Assembly: GCA_050186825.1 (NCBI GenBank)
Contig: JBFWYD010000057.1
Location: forward strand, 1-64,000
Direction: 5' to 3'
From: NORP233 sp050186825
GTDB taxonomy: Bacteria > Planctomycetota > J058
DNA length: 64,000 bases
The position numbers and the translations under genes are program-made. A model generated the notes under the pieces. That model had not been told where the DNA came from and did not search any database. It was given only the letters and a program-made list of their open reading frames with translations. The first letter of the stretch is position 1; every line of letters begins with the position of its first letter. Shown piece after piece: positions 7,666-17,426 of this stretch.

Positions 7666-9379
7666 GCCGCCCCTCTCGCCGGCCCGGGGCGAGACGAAGG
7701 CGCAGGTCGTCGTGAGCATCCCCAAGAGCCGCTACCTGATCCTCGGCGCGGCCGTGCTGGCCGCGGTCGTGCTCGGCGGCGTCGGCGCAGGGCGGGCCCT
7801 GCGCGGCGCCGAGGTCGAGGGCGCCAAGGGCGCCAAGGGCGTCGCGCCCGCCAAGGGCGGCGGCGGCGGCGGCCTCTTCGGCGGCGGCGGCGGCCACAAG
7901 CGGGTCGAGACCGCCAAGCCGCGCCGCGGGACGATCGTGACCACCATCGAGTCGCCGGGGACGATCCAGGCCGGCTCCGAGGTGGGGATCGGCGCGGCCT
8001 TCGAGGGGCGCGTCCTCGAGCTGTGCAAGGACACGGGCGACGCGGTCAAGGAGGGCGAGGTCGTGTTCCGCCTCGACCCGACCGACCACGCCGAGGCGGT
8101 CAAGGAGGCCGAGCTCGAGCTCGAGCGGCGCAAGGCCGCCCTGGAGGAGGCGCGCGCCGAGCGGGGCGAGGCCGAGCGCAAGGCCAAGGAGCTCGAGCAG
8201 GAGCCCTCGGACGTGACCGACGGGCGGCTGCGCGCGCGCCAGAGCGAGCTGGCCCTGACCCGCGCCCGCGCGCAGCTCGACTCGGCCCAGGCCACCCTGG
8301 CGCGCTCGCGCGGGATGCTCGCGGACGGGATCGGGCGCGAGGCCGACGTCGAGAGCGCCGAGAGCGAGCAGCGCGTGTCCTCGATCGGGGTGCGCATCGC
8401 CGACCAGGAGCTCTCGCTGGCCAAGGAGACCCTCGCCTTCCGGCTCACGACCTGGAAGCGCAACCAGGCCGAGGCCGGCAAGACCCTGCTGGTCAACCGC
8501 ACGCGCGAGAAGCGCGCCGAGGCCGACCTGCGCGCGGGCGAGCTGACCCTCGAGCAGAAGCGCCGCGACCTCGAGCGCTGCTACATCCGCTCGCCCCTGG
8601 ACGGGATCGTGACCGGGCGCGGCGTCAACCAGGGCGACCTCGTGGCGCGGCTCGCGGGCGGGACCTCGCACTACATCATCAGCGACCTGGCCCACCTGCT
8701 CCTCTACGTCGACGTGGACGAGGGCGACGTGGTGAACGTGCACCGCGGCCAGCCGGCCAAGGTCAACGTGACCGCCCTCGGTTACCGCTCGAGGTTGGAG
8801 GCGGCCGTCTACGACGTGGGCTACCGGGCCACCCAGGCCAACGGCGAGCAGGTCTCGACCTTCCGCGTGCGCGTGCTGCTCGCCCCCGACCAGGAGGGCC
8901 TCGACCGCCTCCGCCCCGGCATGAACGGGAGCGCCACCATCGAGACCCAGAAGGCCGAGGACGCGCTCAAGGTCCCGCTCCAGGCCTTCCTCCAGCGCCA
9001 GCGCGACGAGCTGCCCAAGGACCTGAAGCTCCCGGACGGCCTCGACCAGACGCTGAAGGAGGCCAAGGGCGCCGACGCGCTGCTGGACGTGGTGTTCGTG
9101 CTCCAGGACGGCAAGGCGCGCCTGCGCGTGGTCCGGCGCGGGCTCGCGGACGAGGACGAGGCCCAGGTCACGGCCGGGCTCGAGCCCGACGCCGAGGTCG
9201 TGGTCGGCCCCTTCCGGACCCTGGACAAGCTCGAGGATGGCGAGGCCGTCACCGGCGAGTTGGTGCCCGACCTGCTCCCGCCCGATCCGGCCGGCGGCGC
9301 CGAGGCCGGCGCCAAGACGCCCGACACCCACACCGCCACGTCCGGCACCGCCCCGACCACGACCGCCGCCGGGGGTTGA
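7664..9379 (+). CDS. MacA/HlyD-type periplasmic adaptor of an efflux system
   Basis: Membrane-fusion (adaptor) subunit that links an inner-membrane ABC permease to the outer membrane. Parts in order: an N-terminal membrane anchor (YLILGAAVLAAVVLGGVGAG), a glycine-rich linker, the first lipoyl half-motif (GRVLELCKDTGDAVKEGEVVF), a long alpha-hairpin of charged heptads at about residues 140-300, the second lipoyl half (CYIRSPLDGIVTGRGVNQGD), and a beta-barrel domain. A Thr/Ala-rich tail ends it. The start is either the ATG at 7664 or the GTG at 7712; the second gives a tidier anchor. The permease begins eight bases downstream, so the two form an operon. Confidence 0.88.
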   Translation: MPPLSPARGETKAQVVVSIPKSRYLILGAAVLAAVVLGGVGAGRALRGAEVEGAKGAKGVAPAKGGGGGGLFGGGGGHKRVETAKPRRGTIVTTIESPGTIQAGSEVGIGAAFEGRVLELCKDTGDAVKEGEVVFRLDPTDHAEAVKEAELELERRKAALEEARAERGEAERKAKELEQEPSDVTDGRLRARQSELALTRARAQLDSAQATLARSRGMLADGIGREADVESAESEQRVSSIGVRIADQELSLAKETLAFRLTTWKRNQAEAGKTLLVNRTREKRAEADLRAGELTLEQKRRDLERCYIRSPLDGIVTGRGVNQGDLVARLAGGTSHYIISDLAHLLLYVDVDEGDVVNVHRGQPAKVNVTALGYRSRLEAAVYDVGYRATQANGEQVSTFRVRVLLAPDQEGLDRLRPGMNGSATIETQKAEDALKVPLQAFLQRQRDELPKDLKLPDGLDQTLKEAKGADALLDVVFVLQDGKARLRVVRRGLADEDEAQVTAGLEPDAEVVVGPFRTLDKLEDGEAVTGELVPDLLPPDPAGGAEAGAKTPDTHTATSGTAPTTTAAGG

Positions 9380-9386
9380 GCGCCGC

Positions 9387-10616
<1,230 letters not shown>

Positions 10617-10672
10617 CGCTCAGAGCCTCTGAAGGTTCCGGCGTTGTCGAGGAAGATCCCGAGCTTGGACAT

Positions 10673-10694
10673 GGAGCGCGGGTAGCCGCGCTCC
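10673..10694. terminator. GC-rich perfect hairpin after the efflux operon
   Basis: A nine-base perfect stem (ggagcgcgg / ccgcgctcc) with a four-base gtag loop lies 57 bases after the permease stop. There is no T-tract, so it is a terminator-like structure only. The rest of the gap 10617-10881 holds nothing recognised. Confidence 0.45.
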
Positions 10695-10881
10695 GCGCCC
10701 CGGCGTCTCGGAGTCGTGGCTGATCGTGGCTTCCCGTTGGCCTCGCGAGTCTCGCGCGCGCGACGCGTGCCCGCTTCGTTCTCGTTTGGATGACCGCTCG
10801 AGGCGAGCGGTGCGATCGAGGCCGCGTTCGCGCTCGCCTGGGCAGACGCAGGCTCGGCCCCCGACTTGCTCGCCGCCCGCC

Positions 10882-12237
10882 ATGCAAGCCATCCCGCCCG
10901 AGCTGCTCGCTCGCCTCAGCCGACCCGGCCCCCGCTACACCTCCTACCCCACCGCCAACGTCTTCGACGAGCGCACCGGCCCCGCGGAGCAGGCCGCGGC
11001 CCTGGCGCGCACGGGCGCGAGCGGCCGGCCGATCTCGCTCTACGTACACCTCCCCTTCTGCCGCAGCCTCTGCCACTACTGCGCCTGCAACGTGGTCGTC
11101 AGCCAGAAGCGCGGGATCGCGAGCAGCTACCTGGACGCGCTCGAGCTCGAGGTCGGGCTGGTGAGCGCGGCCCTCGGCGCGCGCCCGCACGTGAGCCAGC
11201 TCCACCTCGGTGGCGGCACGCCGACCTTCCTGGACTGCGCCGAGCTGCGCCGCCTGCACGGGATCCTGGCCGCGGCCTTCGACCTGGAGCTCGAGCCGGG
11301 CGACGAGCGCGCCGTCGAGGTCGACCCGCGCGTGACCACGCGCGAGCAGCTCGCGACCCTGGCCGCGCTCGGCTGGAACCGCGCCAGCTTCGGCGTGCAG
11401 GACATGGACCCCGACGTGCAGCTCGCGATCAACCGCCTCCAGCCGCGCGAGCTGACCGCGGCCGTGGTCGCGCACGCGCGCGAGCTGGGCTTTCAGGGGA
11501 TCAACGTGGACCTGGTCTACGGGCTCCCCTTCCAGACGCCGCTGACCTTCGCGCGCACCCTCGAGGCCGTGCTCGAGCTGCGCCCCGACCGGGTCGCGCT
11601 CTACAGCTACGCCCACGTGCCCTGGATGCGCCCGGCCCAGCGCCGCTTCGACACCAAGGGCTACCCGCTGCCCGGCCCCGAGGAGAAGTTCGCGCTGTTC
11701 CGCCTGGCCGTGGAGCGCCTCGAGGGCGCGGGCTACGACCACCTCGGCATGGACCACTTCGCGCTGCCCTCGGACGAGCTGGCGCGGGCGAGGGCCGCCG
11801 GCACCCTGCATCGCAACTTCCAGGGCTACACCGTGCGCCGCGCCGACGACCTGATCGGCCTGGGCGTGACCTCGATCAGCGATCACTCGGGCGTCTACGC
11901 GCAGAACCAGAAGGACCTGACCGCCTGGGAGCAGGCGCTAGGCGCAGGGCGGCTCCCGACCGAGCGCGGCTGGCAGCTCAGCGCCGAGGACCTGCGTCGC
12001 CGGGAGGCGATCATGGCCCTGATGACCGGCGCGCCGCTGCCCGCGGGCTTCGCCGCGGACTACGCCGAGGAGCTCGCGGGGATGGACGACCTCGAGCAGG
12101 ACGGGCTGGTGCGGCGCTCGGCGGAGGGGCTCGAGGTGACGGCGCTGGGGCGGTTCTTCATCCGGAACGTAGCCATGCGCTTCGATCGCTACCTCGGGAC
12201 CGGGGTGGGCGCGCCGACCTTCTCGCGGACGGTGTAG
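10882..12237 (+). CDS. hemN: oxygen-independent coproporphyrinogen III oxidase (radical SAM)
   Basis: Radical-SAM enzyme of haem synthesis that decarboxylates coproporphyrinogen III to protoporphyrinogen IX without oxygen. The HemN opening RYTSYPTANVF is present. The cluster motif CRSLCHYCAC places Cys60, Cys64 and Cys67 for the 4Fe-4S cluster, plus Cys69. Further landmarks are LHLGGGTPTFL, EVDPR, RASFGVQDMDPDVQ and VDLVYGLPFQT. At 451 residues the length is typical of genuine HemN, and the C-terminal HemN domain is complete. The ATG start follows a C-rich leader without a strong ribosome site. It appears to be monocistronic. Confidence 0.92.
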   Translation: MQAIPPELLARLSRPGPRYTSYPTANVFDERTGPAEQAAALARTGASGRPISLYVHLPFCRSLCHYCACNVVVSQKRGIASSYLDALELEVGLVSAALGARPHVSQLHLGGGTPTFLDCAELRRLHGILAAAFDLELEPGDERAVEVDPRVTTREQLATLAALGWNRASFGVQDMDPDVQLAINRLQPRELTAAVVAHARELGFQGINVDLVYGLPFQTPLTFARTLEAVLELRPDRVALYSYAHVPWMRPAQRRFDTKGYPLPGPEEKFALFRLAVERLEGAGYDHLGMDHFALPSDELARARAAGTLHRNFQGYTVRRADDLIGLGVTSISDHSGVYAQNQKDLTAWEQALGAGRLPTERGWQLSAEDLRRREAIMALMTGAPLPAGFAADYAEELAGMDDLEQDGLVRRSAEGLEVTALGRFFIRNVAMRFDRYLGTGVGAPTFSRTV

Positions 12238-12291
12238 CAGCGGCCTGTCCTCCACCGGCCCAGCGCCCCTCAGTTGGCCCGCGCACTGAGC

Positions 12292-12297
12292 TAGAGT
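12292..12297 (+). promoter_or_regulatory. -10-like element (TAGAGT) of a leaderless promoter
   Basis: TAGAGT ends seven bases before the ATG at 12305 that opens the broken lipoprotein gene. The spacing equals that at 4916 and 20556. Confidence 0.35.
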
Positions 12298-13788
12298 GAG
12301 GCCGATGAGGCCCCTCGCGCTCTTGTTCGCCCTGCTCTGGTCGGCCGGCTGCTGCTCCCCCCCACCCCGCCCCGCATGGCTCGACGCCGACCCCAAGGAG
12401 GGCACCGAGATCGGCCAGGCCCTGGGCCAGCCCTCCGTCGAACAGGCCCTCGAGCAGGCCCGCCGGGCGGCCGCGCGCAAGTTCGCGGTGAAGCTCAGGG
12501 CCGTCCTGCGCCAGAGCAACACTAGGGCCCAGAGCGAGCAGCTCCTCGCGCGCATGGAGGAGGAGGCGTTCCGCCTGGGAGTGGTGCGCGAGAAGTAACT
12601 GGTCAACTGCGATCCCTGCGAGGCCACGGTGCTCGTCTCCTACGACCGGGAGGAGCTCGAGAGGCTCGCGAGAGTGGGCGCCGGCGACGCCCCCCAGGAC
12701 GACGACCGTCTCCTCCGCGAGGGCAAGGACCAGCTCGCCCGCCCCGAGTTCAAGAACGCCGCCCGCACCTTCGAGCGCCTGACTCGAGCCCAGCCCGGGC
12801 GCGCCGACGCCTGGCGGCTGCTCGGCGACGCGCTCCGCGGCGACCTCGAGCAGGAGGGGGTGGCGCGGGTCCCCGGGGAGTCGGAGCGGCTCGAGGCCCG
12901 GGCCCGCGAGGCCTACGAGCGCGCCGCCGCGGAGGCCGCCCGGGCCAGGGACGCGCGGGAGGCGGAGGCCGCGGCGTCGGGACTCGAGGCGCTCCAGGGC
13001 CTCGCGGCTCGCCGCTGGCGGCGCGACGCGGCGGGGCTCGCGGAGCAAGCGCTGAGCGGCAAGCGCCCCGCCGCCGAGGTCCTCCAGCGCCTCGTGCAGG
13101 CCCTCGGGCCCCAGACCGATCCCGAGCAGCGCCGCTTCCTCCAGGACCAGGCCGTCGAGGTCGAGGGCCATGCTCTCGCGGTCCCCCTGCTCGAGGCGCT
13201 CCGGGGCGTGAGCGGTGCCGTGGCGGTGTGCCCGCCGGAGGGCAGCGACGAGGTGCTCGCGGGCCTGCTCAGGCGGCTGGTCGACGCCCGCCTGACCGTG
13301 CGCGATCCCGCAGCCTGCCGAGCCCGGCTGGGAGCCACGCCGGGGCTCGCCGCGCTCCAGACCGAGCAGGGGCGCGAGGAGCTGCGGAAGAAGCTCGAGG
13401 CCGAGGCCGTGGTCCTCGTGACCCTGGGCCAGCGGGTCACGGCGACCGCCTACGACTTCGCACTGGCGAGCAGCGCGCTCCCGTCGCTCGCGTCTTTCAC
13501 CCGGGTCCTGCGGTCTGGAAGGACTCCTCCTGGCAGGAGCCCGACCTCACGACCTCACGGCGCGGATCACCTTCTTCGCCGACCTGCGCCGGGTCGAGCT
13601 CGAGGACCGGCTCCTGGACGAGCTCGGGACGGAGCGGACCTTTCGGCGTCGACCGCTTCGTGGTCGCTCCCCTCGCCTGCGACTGGTTCACCGGCGAGGG
13701 CTTCGCCAAGAGAGGGGCGTCTGGCAGGACCTAGTTGCACTCGCCGCGAGTGGGCTTCATCCTCCGGACCACGACTCGGCTCGGGGAG
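12296..13788 (+). pseudogene. decayed LPP20/CsgG-like lipoprotein with TPR-like middle, in-frame stop and frameshifts
   Basis: The first 100 codons give a lipoprotein: a signal peptide ending in a lipobox near LLWSAGC, then WLDADPKEGTEIGQALG and an ARRAAARKFAVKLR helix, as in LPP20-like proteins. A TAA at 12596-12598 interrupts the frame. The same frame continues LVNCDPCEATVLVSYD and then a TPR-like region and a domain resembling CsgG/LpoB (inference). Near 13505 one base appears lost. At about 13544-13560 acctcacg is duplicated in tandem, near 13641 one T is gained, and near 13712 the frame moves again. Stitching the frames restores plausible protein. Use ATG 12305 or GTG 12296 as the original start. 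The DGR target gene begins nine bases later. Confidence 0.7.
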
Positions 13789-13796
13789 TAGCGACC

Positions 13797-15932
13797 ATGC
13801 GCAGCGCGAACCTGTTGGCCCTCCTCCCCGTCCTGCTGGTGACGCTCCTCGCCTGCGAGTCCTCGGCCCAGGAGGAGCAGCGGCCGGGCCGCACCTTCGT
13901 GCTCGTTGTCGGGATCGACGACTACGCCGACCCGAAGATCCCCAGGCTGAAGTACGCCGAGGCCGACGCCCAGGCGGTCTACCGCTTCTACGCCCAGGAC
14001 CCAGGCAGCCCGACCACGAGCGACCGCGTCAAGGTGCTCCTGGGGAAGCAGGCCACTCAGCGCGAGCTCCTGCGCGCGATCGAGGAGCACCTCGTCCGCC
14101 ACGCGACCCGCCCCGAGGACACCGCGGTGCTCTACTTCGCGGGGCACGGCTTCGCGGACGCCCAGACGACTTACCTGGCCGGTCAGGACACGGAGCTCGA
14201 CTACCTGGGCTCGACCGCGATCACGCAGGACCAGCTCCAGGGGCTCTGGAACAGGCTGCGGGCCCGGACGCGCGTCCTGGTGGCGGACGCCTGCCACTCG
14301 GGTGGCCTGGGCGGGCTCCGCGGAGGACCCGGGGGCTTCGGGAAGCGTGTGGTCAAGGACTCCGCGGGCGCGCTGCGCTCGCTGGTGATCGCGTCGGCGG
14401 GGGAGAACGAGCTCGCGGCCGAGGACCGGCGAGCGGGGCGCGGCGTGTTCAGCGCGGCGCTCGTGGCCGGCCTGAGGGGCGCCGCCGACCGGGACCGGGA
14501 CGGGGCCGTGAGCGCGTCCGAGCTGGCGGCCTACCTGAAGGACGAGGTGCCGAGCCAGGCGGCGGCGGTCGGCGGCAAGCAGACCCCCGAGGTCGTGCTC
14601 TCGCCCGGGGCCGGGGCGCTGCGCCTGAGCACGCCGCGCCAGAGCGGGCCGCGGGCGGCCGGCGGAGACGAGCGGGCGCGGCTCGAGGCCGAGCGCAAGG
14701 CGCTCGAGGCCGAGCGGGAGCGGGCCGAGCTGCAGAAGGCCGTGGCCGAGCAGAAGGCGCAGGCCAGCGCGCGGGCCCAGGCAGCGGCAGAGGCGCGGCT
14801 GAAGGAGCTCGAGGCGCAGAGCGGGGCCAACGCGGACGAGCTCGCGCGGGCGCGCTCCGAGGCCAAGCGGCTGGCGGCGGAGGCGGGCCAGGCACAGGCC
14901 GCGCTGGCCAGGGCCAAGGAGCTCGAGGCTCAGCGCCGGGCGGCGGAGGAGCGGGCGAAGGAGGAGGAGCGCAAGCGCCTGGAGGCCGAGCAGCGCAAGG
15001 CCGAGGTCGAGCAGGAGAACGCGCGGCTGCGGGCGGAGCTCCTGGCGCTGAAGGGGAAGCAGCAGGAGGCCGAACAGGCCCGGCGCGAAGCCGAGGCCGC
15101 CAGGGCGCGGAGCGCGGCGCTCGACGAGCGCAAGAAGGCGCTGGAGAGCGGGGGCTCGTCGTCCTCGTCCTCGGCGCAGGGCGGCTACGCCGGAGCGGTC
15201 GCGCAGGCCAAGCGGCTGGCGGGCTTCCGCTACCTGGACACGAAGTCCTTCGCCTGCGGCGGTCAGCGCTTCGAGATCGCGCGCTTCCGCCACGACGCCA
15301 CCGGGCTCGTGTTCCACCTCGTGCCTGGGGGGAGCTTCGTGCGTGAAGGCGGGACGCGGGTCACGATCCAACCCTTCCTGATCTGCGCGAGCGAGTGGAC
15401 GCAGGCGGCCTGGGAGCGGGTGATGGGCACCAACCCCTCGCGCTTCAAGGGGTCGAACCGGCCCGTGGAGCAGGTGTCCTGGAACGACGTCGCAGCGGAC
15501 AACGCCCAGGGCTTCTGCCGCAAGGCAGGGCTGCGACTGCCGAGCGAGGCGGAGTGGGAGTACGCCTGCCGGGGGGGGACGCAGACCGCCTATTCCTTTG
15601 GAGACAGCGAAAGCGAGCTCGGCCGCTACGCGGTGTTTGACCAGAACTGGGACTCTGGCCAGACGGCGGAGGTGGGCAGCAAGCTGCCGAACGCCTTCGG
15701 GCTCCACGACATGCACGGCAACGTGTGGGAGTGGTGCCAAGACGGCTACCACGAGAGCTACCAAGGCGCGCCGACCGACGGCTCGCCGGCCGCCGGCGCG
15801 TCCAAGCGTGTCGTCCGGGGCGGTGGCTGGTACGACTCTGCCTGGATCTGCCGCTCCGCGAGCCGCAACTGGTACGTGCCGGGCGACCGGGGCAGGTACC
15901 TCGGTTTCCGGCCCGCCAGGTCGTTACCTTGA
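13797..15932 (+). CDS. DGR target: secreted caspase-coiled coil-FGE/C-type-lectin variable protein
   Basis: A 711-residue exported protein. A signal sequence (residues 1-25, possible lipobox at Cys20) precedes a caspase-like peptidase domain at about 30-280. That domain has the dyad His117 (YFAGHGF) and Cys166 (VADACHSGG). An EF-hand-like loop, DRDRDGAVSASEL, is at about 231-243. Residues 290-450 are a charged Ala/Glu/Arg coiled coil, followed by a Ser-rich linker. Residues 470-711 form a formylglycine-generating-enzyme-like domain (WTQAAWERVMGTNPS, RLPSEAEWEYACRGG, DMHGNVWEWCQDGY). The last 44 codons hold the variable region, so the ligand-binding face can be diversified. The ATG at 13797 follows a ggggag ribosome site. 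It is probably a surface or periplasmic sensor that triggers proteolysis (inference). Confidence 0.9.
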   Translation: MRSANLLALLPVLLVTLLACESSAQEEQRPGRTFVLVVGIDDYADPKIPRLKYAEADAQAVYRFYAQDPGSPTTSDRVKVLLGKQATQRELLRAIEEHLVRHATRPEDTAVLYFAGHGFADAQTTYLAGQDTELDYLGSTAITQDQLQGLWNRLRARTRVLVADACHSGGLGGLRGGPGGFGKRVVKDSAGALRSLVIASAGENELAAEDRRAGRGVFSAALVAGLRGAADRDRDGAVSASELAAYLKDEVPSQAAAVGGKQTPEVVLSPGAGALRLSTPRQSGPRAAGGDERARLEAERKALEAERERAELQKAVAEQKAQASARAQAAAEARLKELEAQSGANADELARARSEAKRLAAEAGQAQAALARAKELEAQRRAAEERAKEEERKRLEAEQRKAEVEQENARLRAELLALKGKQQEAEQARREAEAARARSAALDERKKALESGGSSSSSSAQGGYAGAVAQAKRLAGFRYLDTKSFACGGQRFEIARFRHDATGLVFHLVPGGSFVREGGTRVTIQPFLICASEWTQAAWERVMGTNPSRFKGSNRPVEQVSWNDVAADNAQGFCRKAGLRLPSEAEWEYACRGGTQTAYSFGDSESELGRYAVFDQNWDSGQTAEVGSKLPNAFGLHDMHGNVWEWCQDGYHESYQGAPTDGSPAAGASKRVVRGGGWYDSAWICRSASRNWYVPGDRGRYLGFRPARSLP
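15790..15919 (+). repeat. DGR variable region (VR)
   Basis: These 130 bases at the 3' end of the target gene align without gaps to the template at 17222-17351, a constant offset of 1432. Fifteen positions differ, and at all fifteen the template has A. None of the 102 non-A template positions differs. Changed codons include 673, 677, 679, 680, 683, 684, 689, 692-694, 697, 699 and 701. The shared 3' end, from about 15900 to 15919, acts as the initiation-of-mutagenic-homology site and lies just before the stop codon. Confidence 0.95.
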
Positions 15933-15950
15933 AGTTTCTCACTCTGTTAC

Positions 15951-15968
15951 CTGGCGCGATTGCGCCGG
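15951..15968. other. hairpin downstream of the variable region
   Basis: A stem of five to seven pairs (core ggcgc / gcgcc) with a four-base gatt loop begins 32 bases after the VR ends. DGR targets often carry a short GC-rich hairpin with a four-base loop at this place, which helps retrohoming. The identification here is by position and shape only. Confidence 0.45.
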
Positions 15969-16076
15969 CAGAAAGACTTGCGATCTTGCGCGTTTTCGGT
16001 TGACGGGGAGGAACGGGGCGGGTCCGGGGCGACGGAGTTCCTGGTTCGCGCAGCGCGCGTAGAGAGCGTCCCGCCC

Positions 16077-16667
16077 GTGCTCGTGTCCGTCGTCACCTGC
16101 CCCTTCGTTCCCGCCCGCGGCGCCTTCGATCCGGAGCCGCTGCACCTGTTCACCCGCGACAAGGTCGTGGTCGAGGCGCGCGAGCATCTCGTGACCCAGG
16201 GAGAGCGGACCTGGCTGGCGGTGCTGCTCACCTACCAGCTCCTGCCGCCCTCGGCCCTCGACGGCCGCAGCGGCCGCCTCGACCGTCGCGGTCAGGAGCG
16301 CGCGCGCCGGCCCGACGCCGACGACCTGCGCCAGGGCCTCGCGCCGGACGTGCGCGAGCGCTTCGACCGCCTGCGCGACTGGCGGAACGCCGCCGCGCGC
16401 GACCGCGGGATCCCGCCCTACGCGGTCCTGACCAACCGCCAGCTCCTCGCGCTGGCCGAGGCGGCCCCGACGACCCGCGCCGGCCTCCAGCGCGTCCGCG
16501 GCCTGGGCAAGCAGCGCGTCGCCCGCTTCGGGGCCGAGCTGCTCGCGCTGCTCGCGCCGGAGGCGTCCGCCTTCGAGGCGAACGAGCCCGCCACCGACGC
16601 GACTGCGCCCGACCCGGACGCGGTGTTGCCCTTCTTCGCGGCCGCCGACGGGTCGAGCGCGCCGTGA
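16077..16667 (+). CDS. HRDC-domain DGR accessory protein
   Basis: A protein of about 196 residues with a short N-terminal domain (FDPEPLHLFTRDKVVVEARE) of the kind found in DGR-linked HRDC proteins. The HRDC domain at about residues 95-165 contains RLRDWRNAAARDRGIPPYAV, LTNRQLLALAE and VRGLGKQRVARFGAELLAL. HRDC domains bind nucleic acid, and HRDC proteins are a known accessory type in DGR cassettes. The start is the GTG at 16077 or 16083; further upstream only low-quality sequence remains. A TAGAGA at 16060-16065 could be a -10 element. The end overlaps the avd remnant by four bases (GTGA). The frame is intact, unlike its two downstream neighbours. Confidence 0.78.
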   Translation: MLVSVVTCPFVPARGAFDPEPLHLFTRDKVVVEAREHLVTQGERTWLAVLLTYQLLPPSALDGRSGRLDRRGQERARRPDADDLRQGLAPDVRERFDRLRDWRNAAARDRGIPPYAVLTNRQLLALAEAAPTTRAGLQRVRGLGKQRVARFGAELLALLAPEASAFEANEPATDATAPDPDAVLPFFAAADGSSAP

Positions 16668-16860
16668 GCCGCGCTCGCCGAGACGACCGTCCGCGGCAGC
16701 GGCGCACCGCGCCGAGCGAGCTGCCCGTGCTCTCGGATTACTACGCGCTCCTGCTCTGGAGCTTCGAGCGCGCCGAGGGCTTCCCCAAGGTGCTGCGCCC
16801 CAGCCTGACCCAGCGCTTCCTGGCGCTCCTGCTCGAGGGCCTCGAGGGCCTGCTCGAGCA
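16664..16860 (+). pseudogene. avd: truncated DGR accessory variability determinant (avd)
   Basis: The first 66 codons of an Avd four-helix-bundle protein, with the characteristic LPVLSDYYALLLWSFERAEGF, then a Lys/Pro turn and RFLALLLEGLEGLLEQ. Avd proteins are normally about 110-130 residues and form a pentamer that binds the reverse transcriptase and template RNA. Only about two of the four helices remain. The GTG start overlaps the HRDC stop. After codon 66 the sequence jumps into the reverse transcriptase gene in another frame. Short tandem ctcgagggc units at 16832-16849 lie near the junction and may have helped the deletion. Confidence 0.75.
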
Positions 16861-17193
16861 GACCTCCTCGTCTTGCGTGGGGAGCTGCGCGCCTTGCTCG
16901 CGGCCGAGCTCGGGCTCGCCCTGAACGAACGAGTAACCCAGGTCTACCGCACCGCGAGCGGGTTCCCCTTTCTGGGCTGGAAGGTGAGGCCGAGGGACCT
17001 GCGCCTGCGCGCTGCGACCTGGCGGCGCCTCCGGAGCGGGCTCCGCACCCGGGAGCGCGCCTGGCGTCAGGGCGTCCTGGACGAGGACAGGTTGGCCGCG
17101 GCCGGCCAGAGCGTAGTCGCGCACCTCGAGCGCGGCGAGACGGCCGCGGTGCGCCGCGCCTTCGTCGCCCGCTCGCCACCAGCCGTGTGGTGA
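16861..17193 (+). pseudogene. C-terminal remnant of the DGR reverse transcriptase
   Basis: The frame opening at 16861 reads DLLVLRGELRALLAAELGL. This corresponds to the last Asp of the YxDD active site and the following palm helix. It continues with the reverse transcriptase end GFPFLGWKVRPRDLRLR and a thumb-like helical tail of about 75 residues up to the stop at 17193. All fingers and palm motifs before YxDD are missing. The spacing between DLLVL and the helix also looks short by roughly ten residues. No start codon with a ribosome site precedes it and it is out of frame with avd, so no active enzyme can be made here. It lies 28 bases before the template region. Confidence 0.8.
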
Positions 17194-17221
17194 CCAGTCA
17201 GTCCCTGGGGGGCGAGGGCGC

Positions 17222-17351
17222 CCGCCGGCGCGTCCAAGCGTGTCAACCGGGGCGGTAGCTGGAACAACTCTGCCAGGAACTGCCGCTCCGCGAACCGCAA
17301 CAGGAACGAGCCGGGCAACCGGAACAGGAACCTCGGTTTCCGGCCCGCCAG
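17222..17351 (+). repeat. DGR template region (TR)
   Basis: A 130-base adenine-rich non-coding copy of the target's 3' end. Read in the target frame it gives the classic Asn-rich template pattern, RVNRGGSWNN and NRNEPGNRNRNLGFR, in which AAC codons can become many residues. There are 28 adenines; 15 are substituted in the VR. The 3' boundary (IMH*) is at 17351, where TR and VR diverge. Confidence 0.95.
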
Positions 17352-17426
17352 CGCGGACCACTCCGGCCGTCACGCCGTCGCTCACGGGCGCCGGCTCCGC
17401 CCTCGGGTCCGACCCGTCCTCGCTCC

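Noticed and set aside
5096..9379. A 1427-codon open frame on the plus strand across the CLC gene
   Set aside because: Its first 2.5 kb is the antisense of the CLC gene and lacks motifs; only the end is the real efflux adaptor.
15790..17351. Ordinary gene duplication of the FGE end
   Set aside because: All 15 differences fall on template adenines and the second copy is non-coding; random divergence would also hit other bases.
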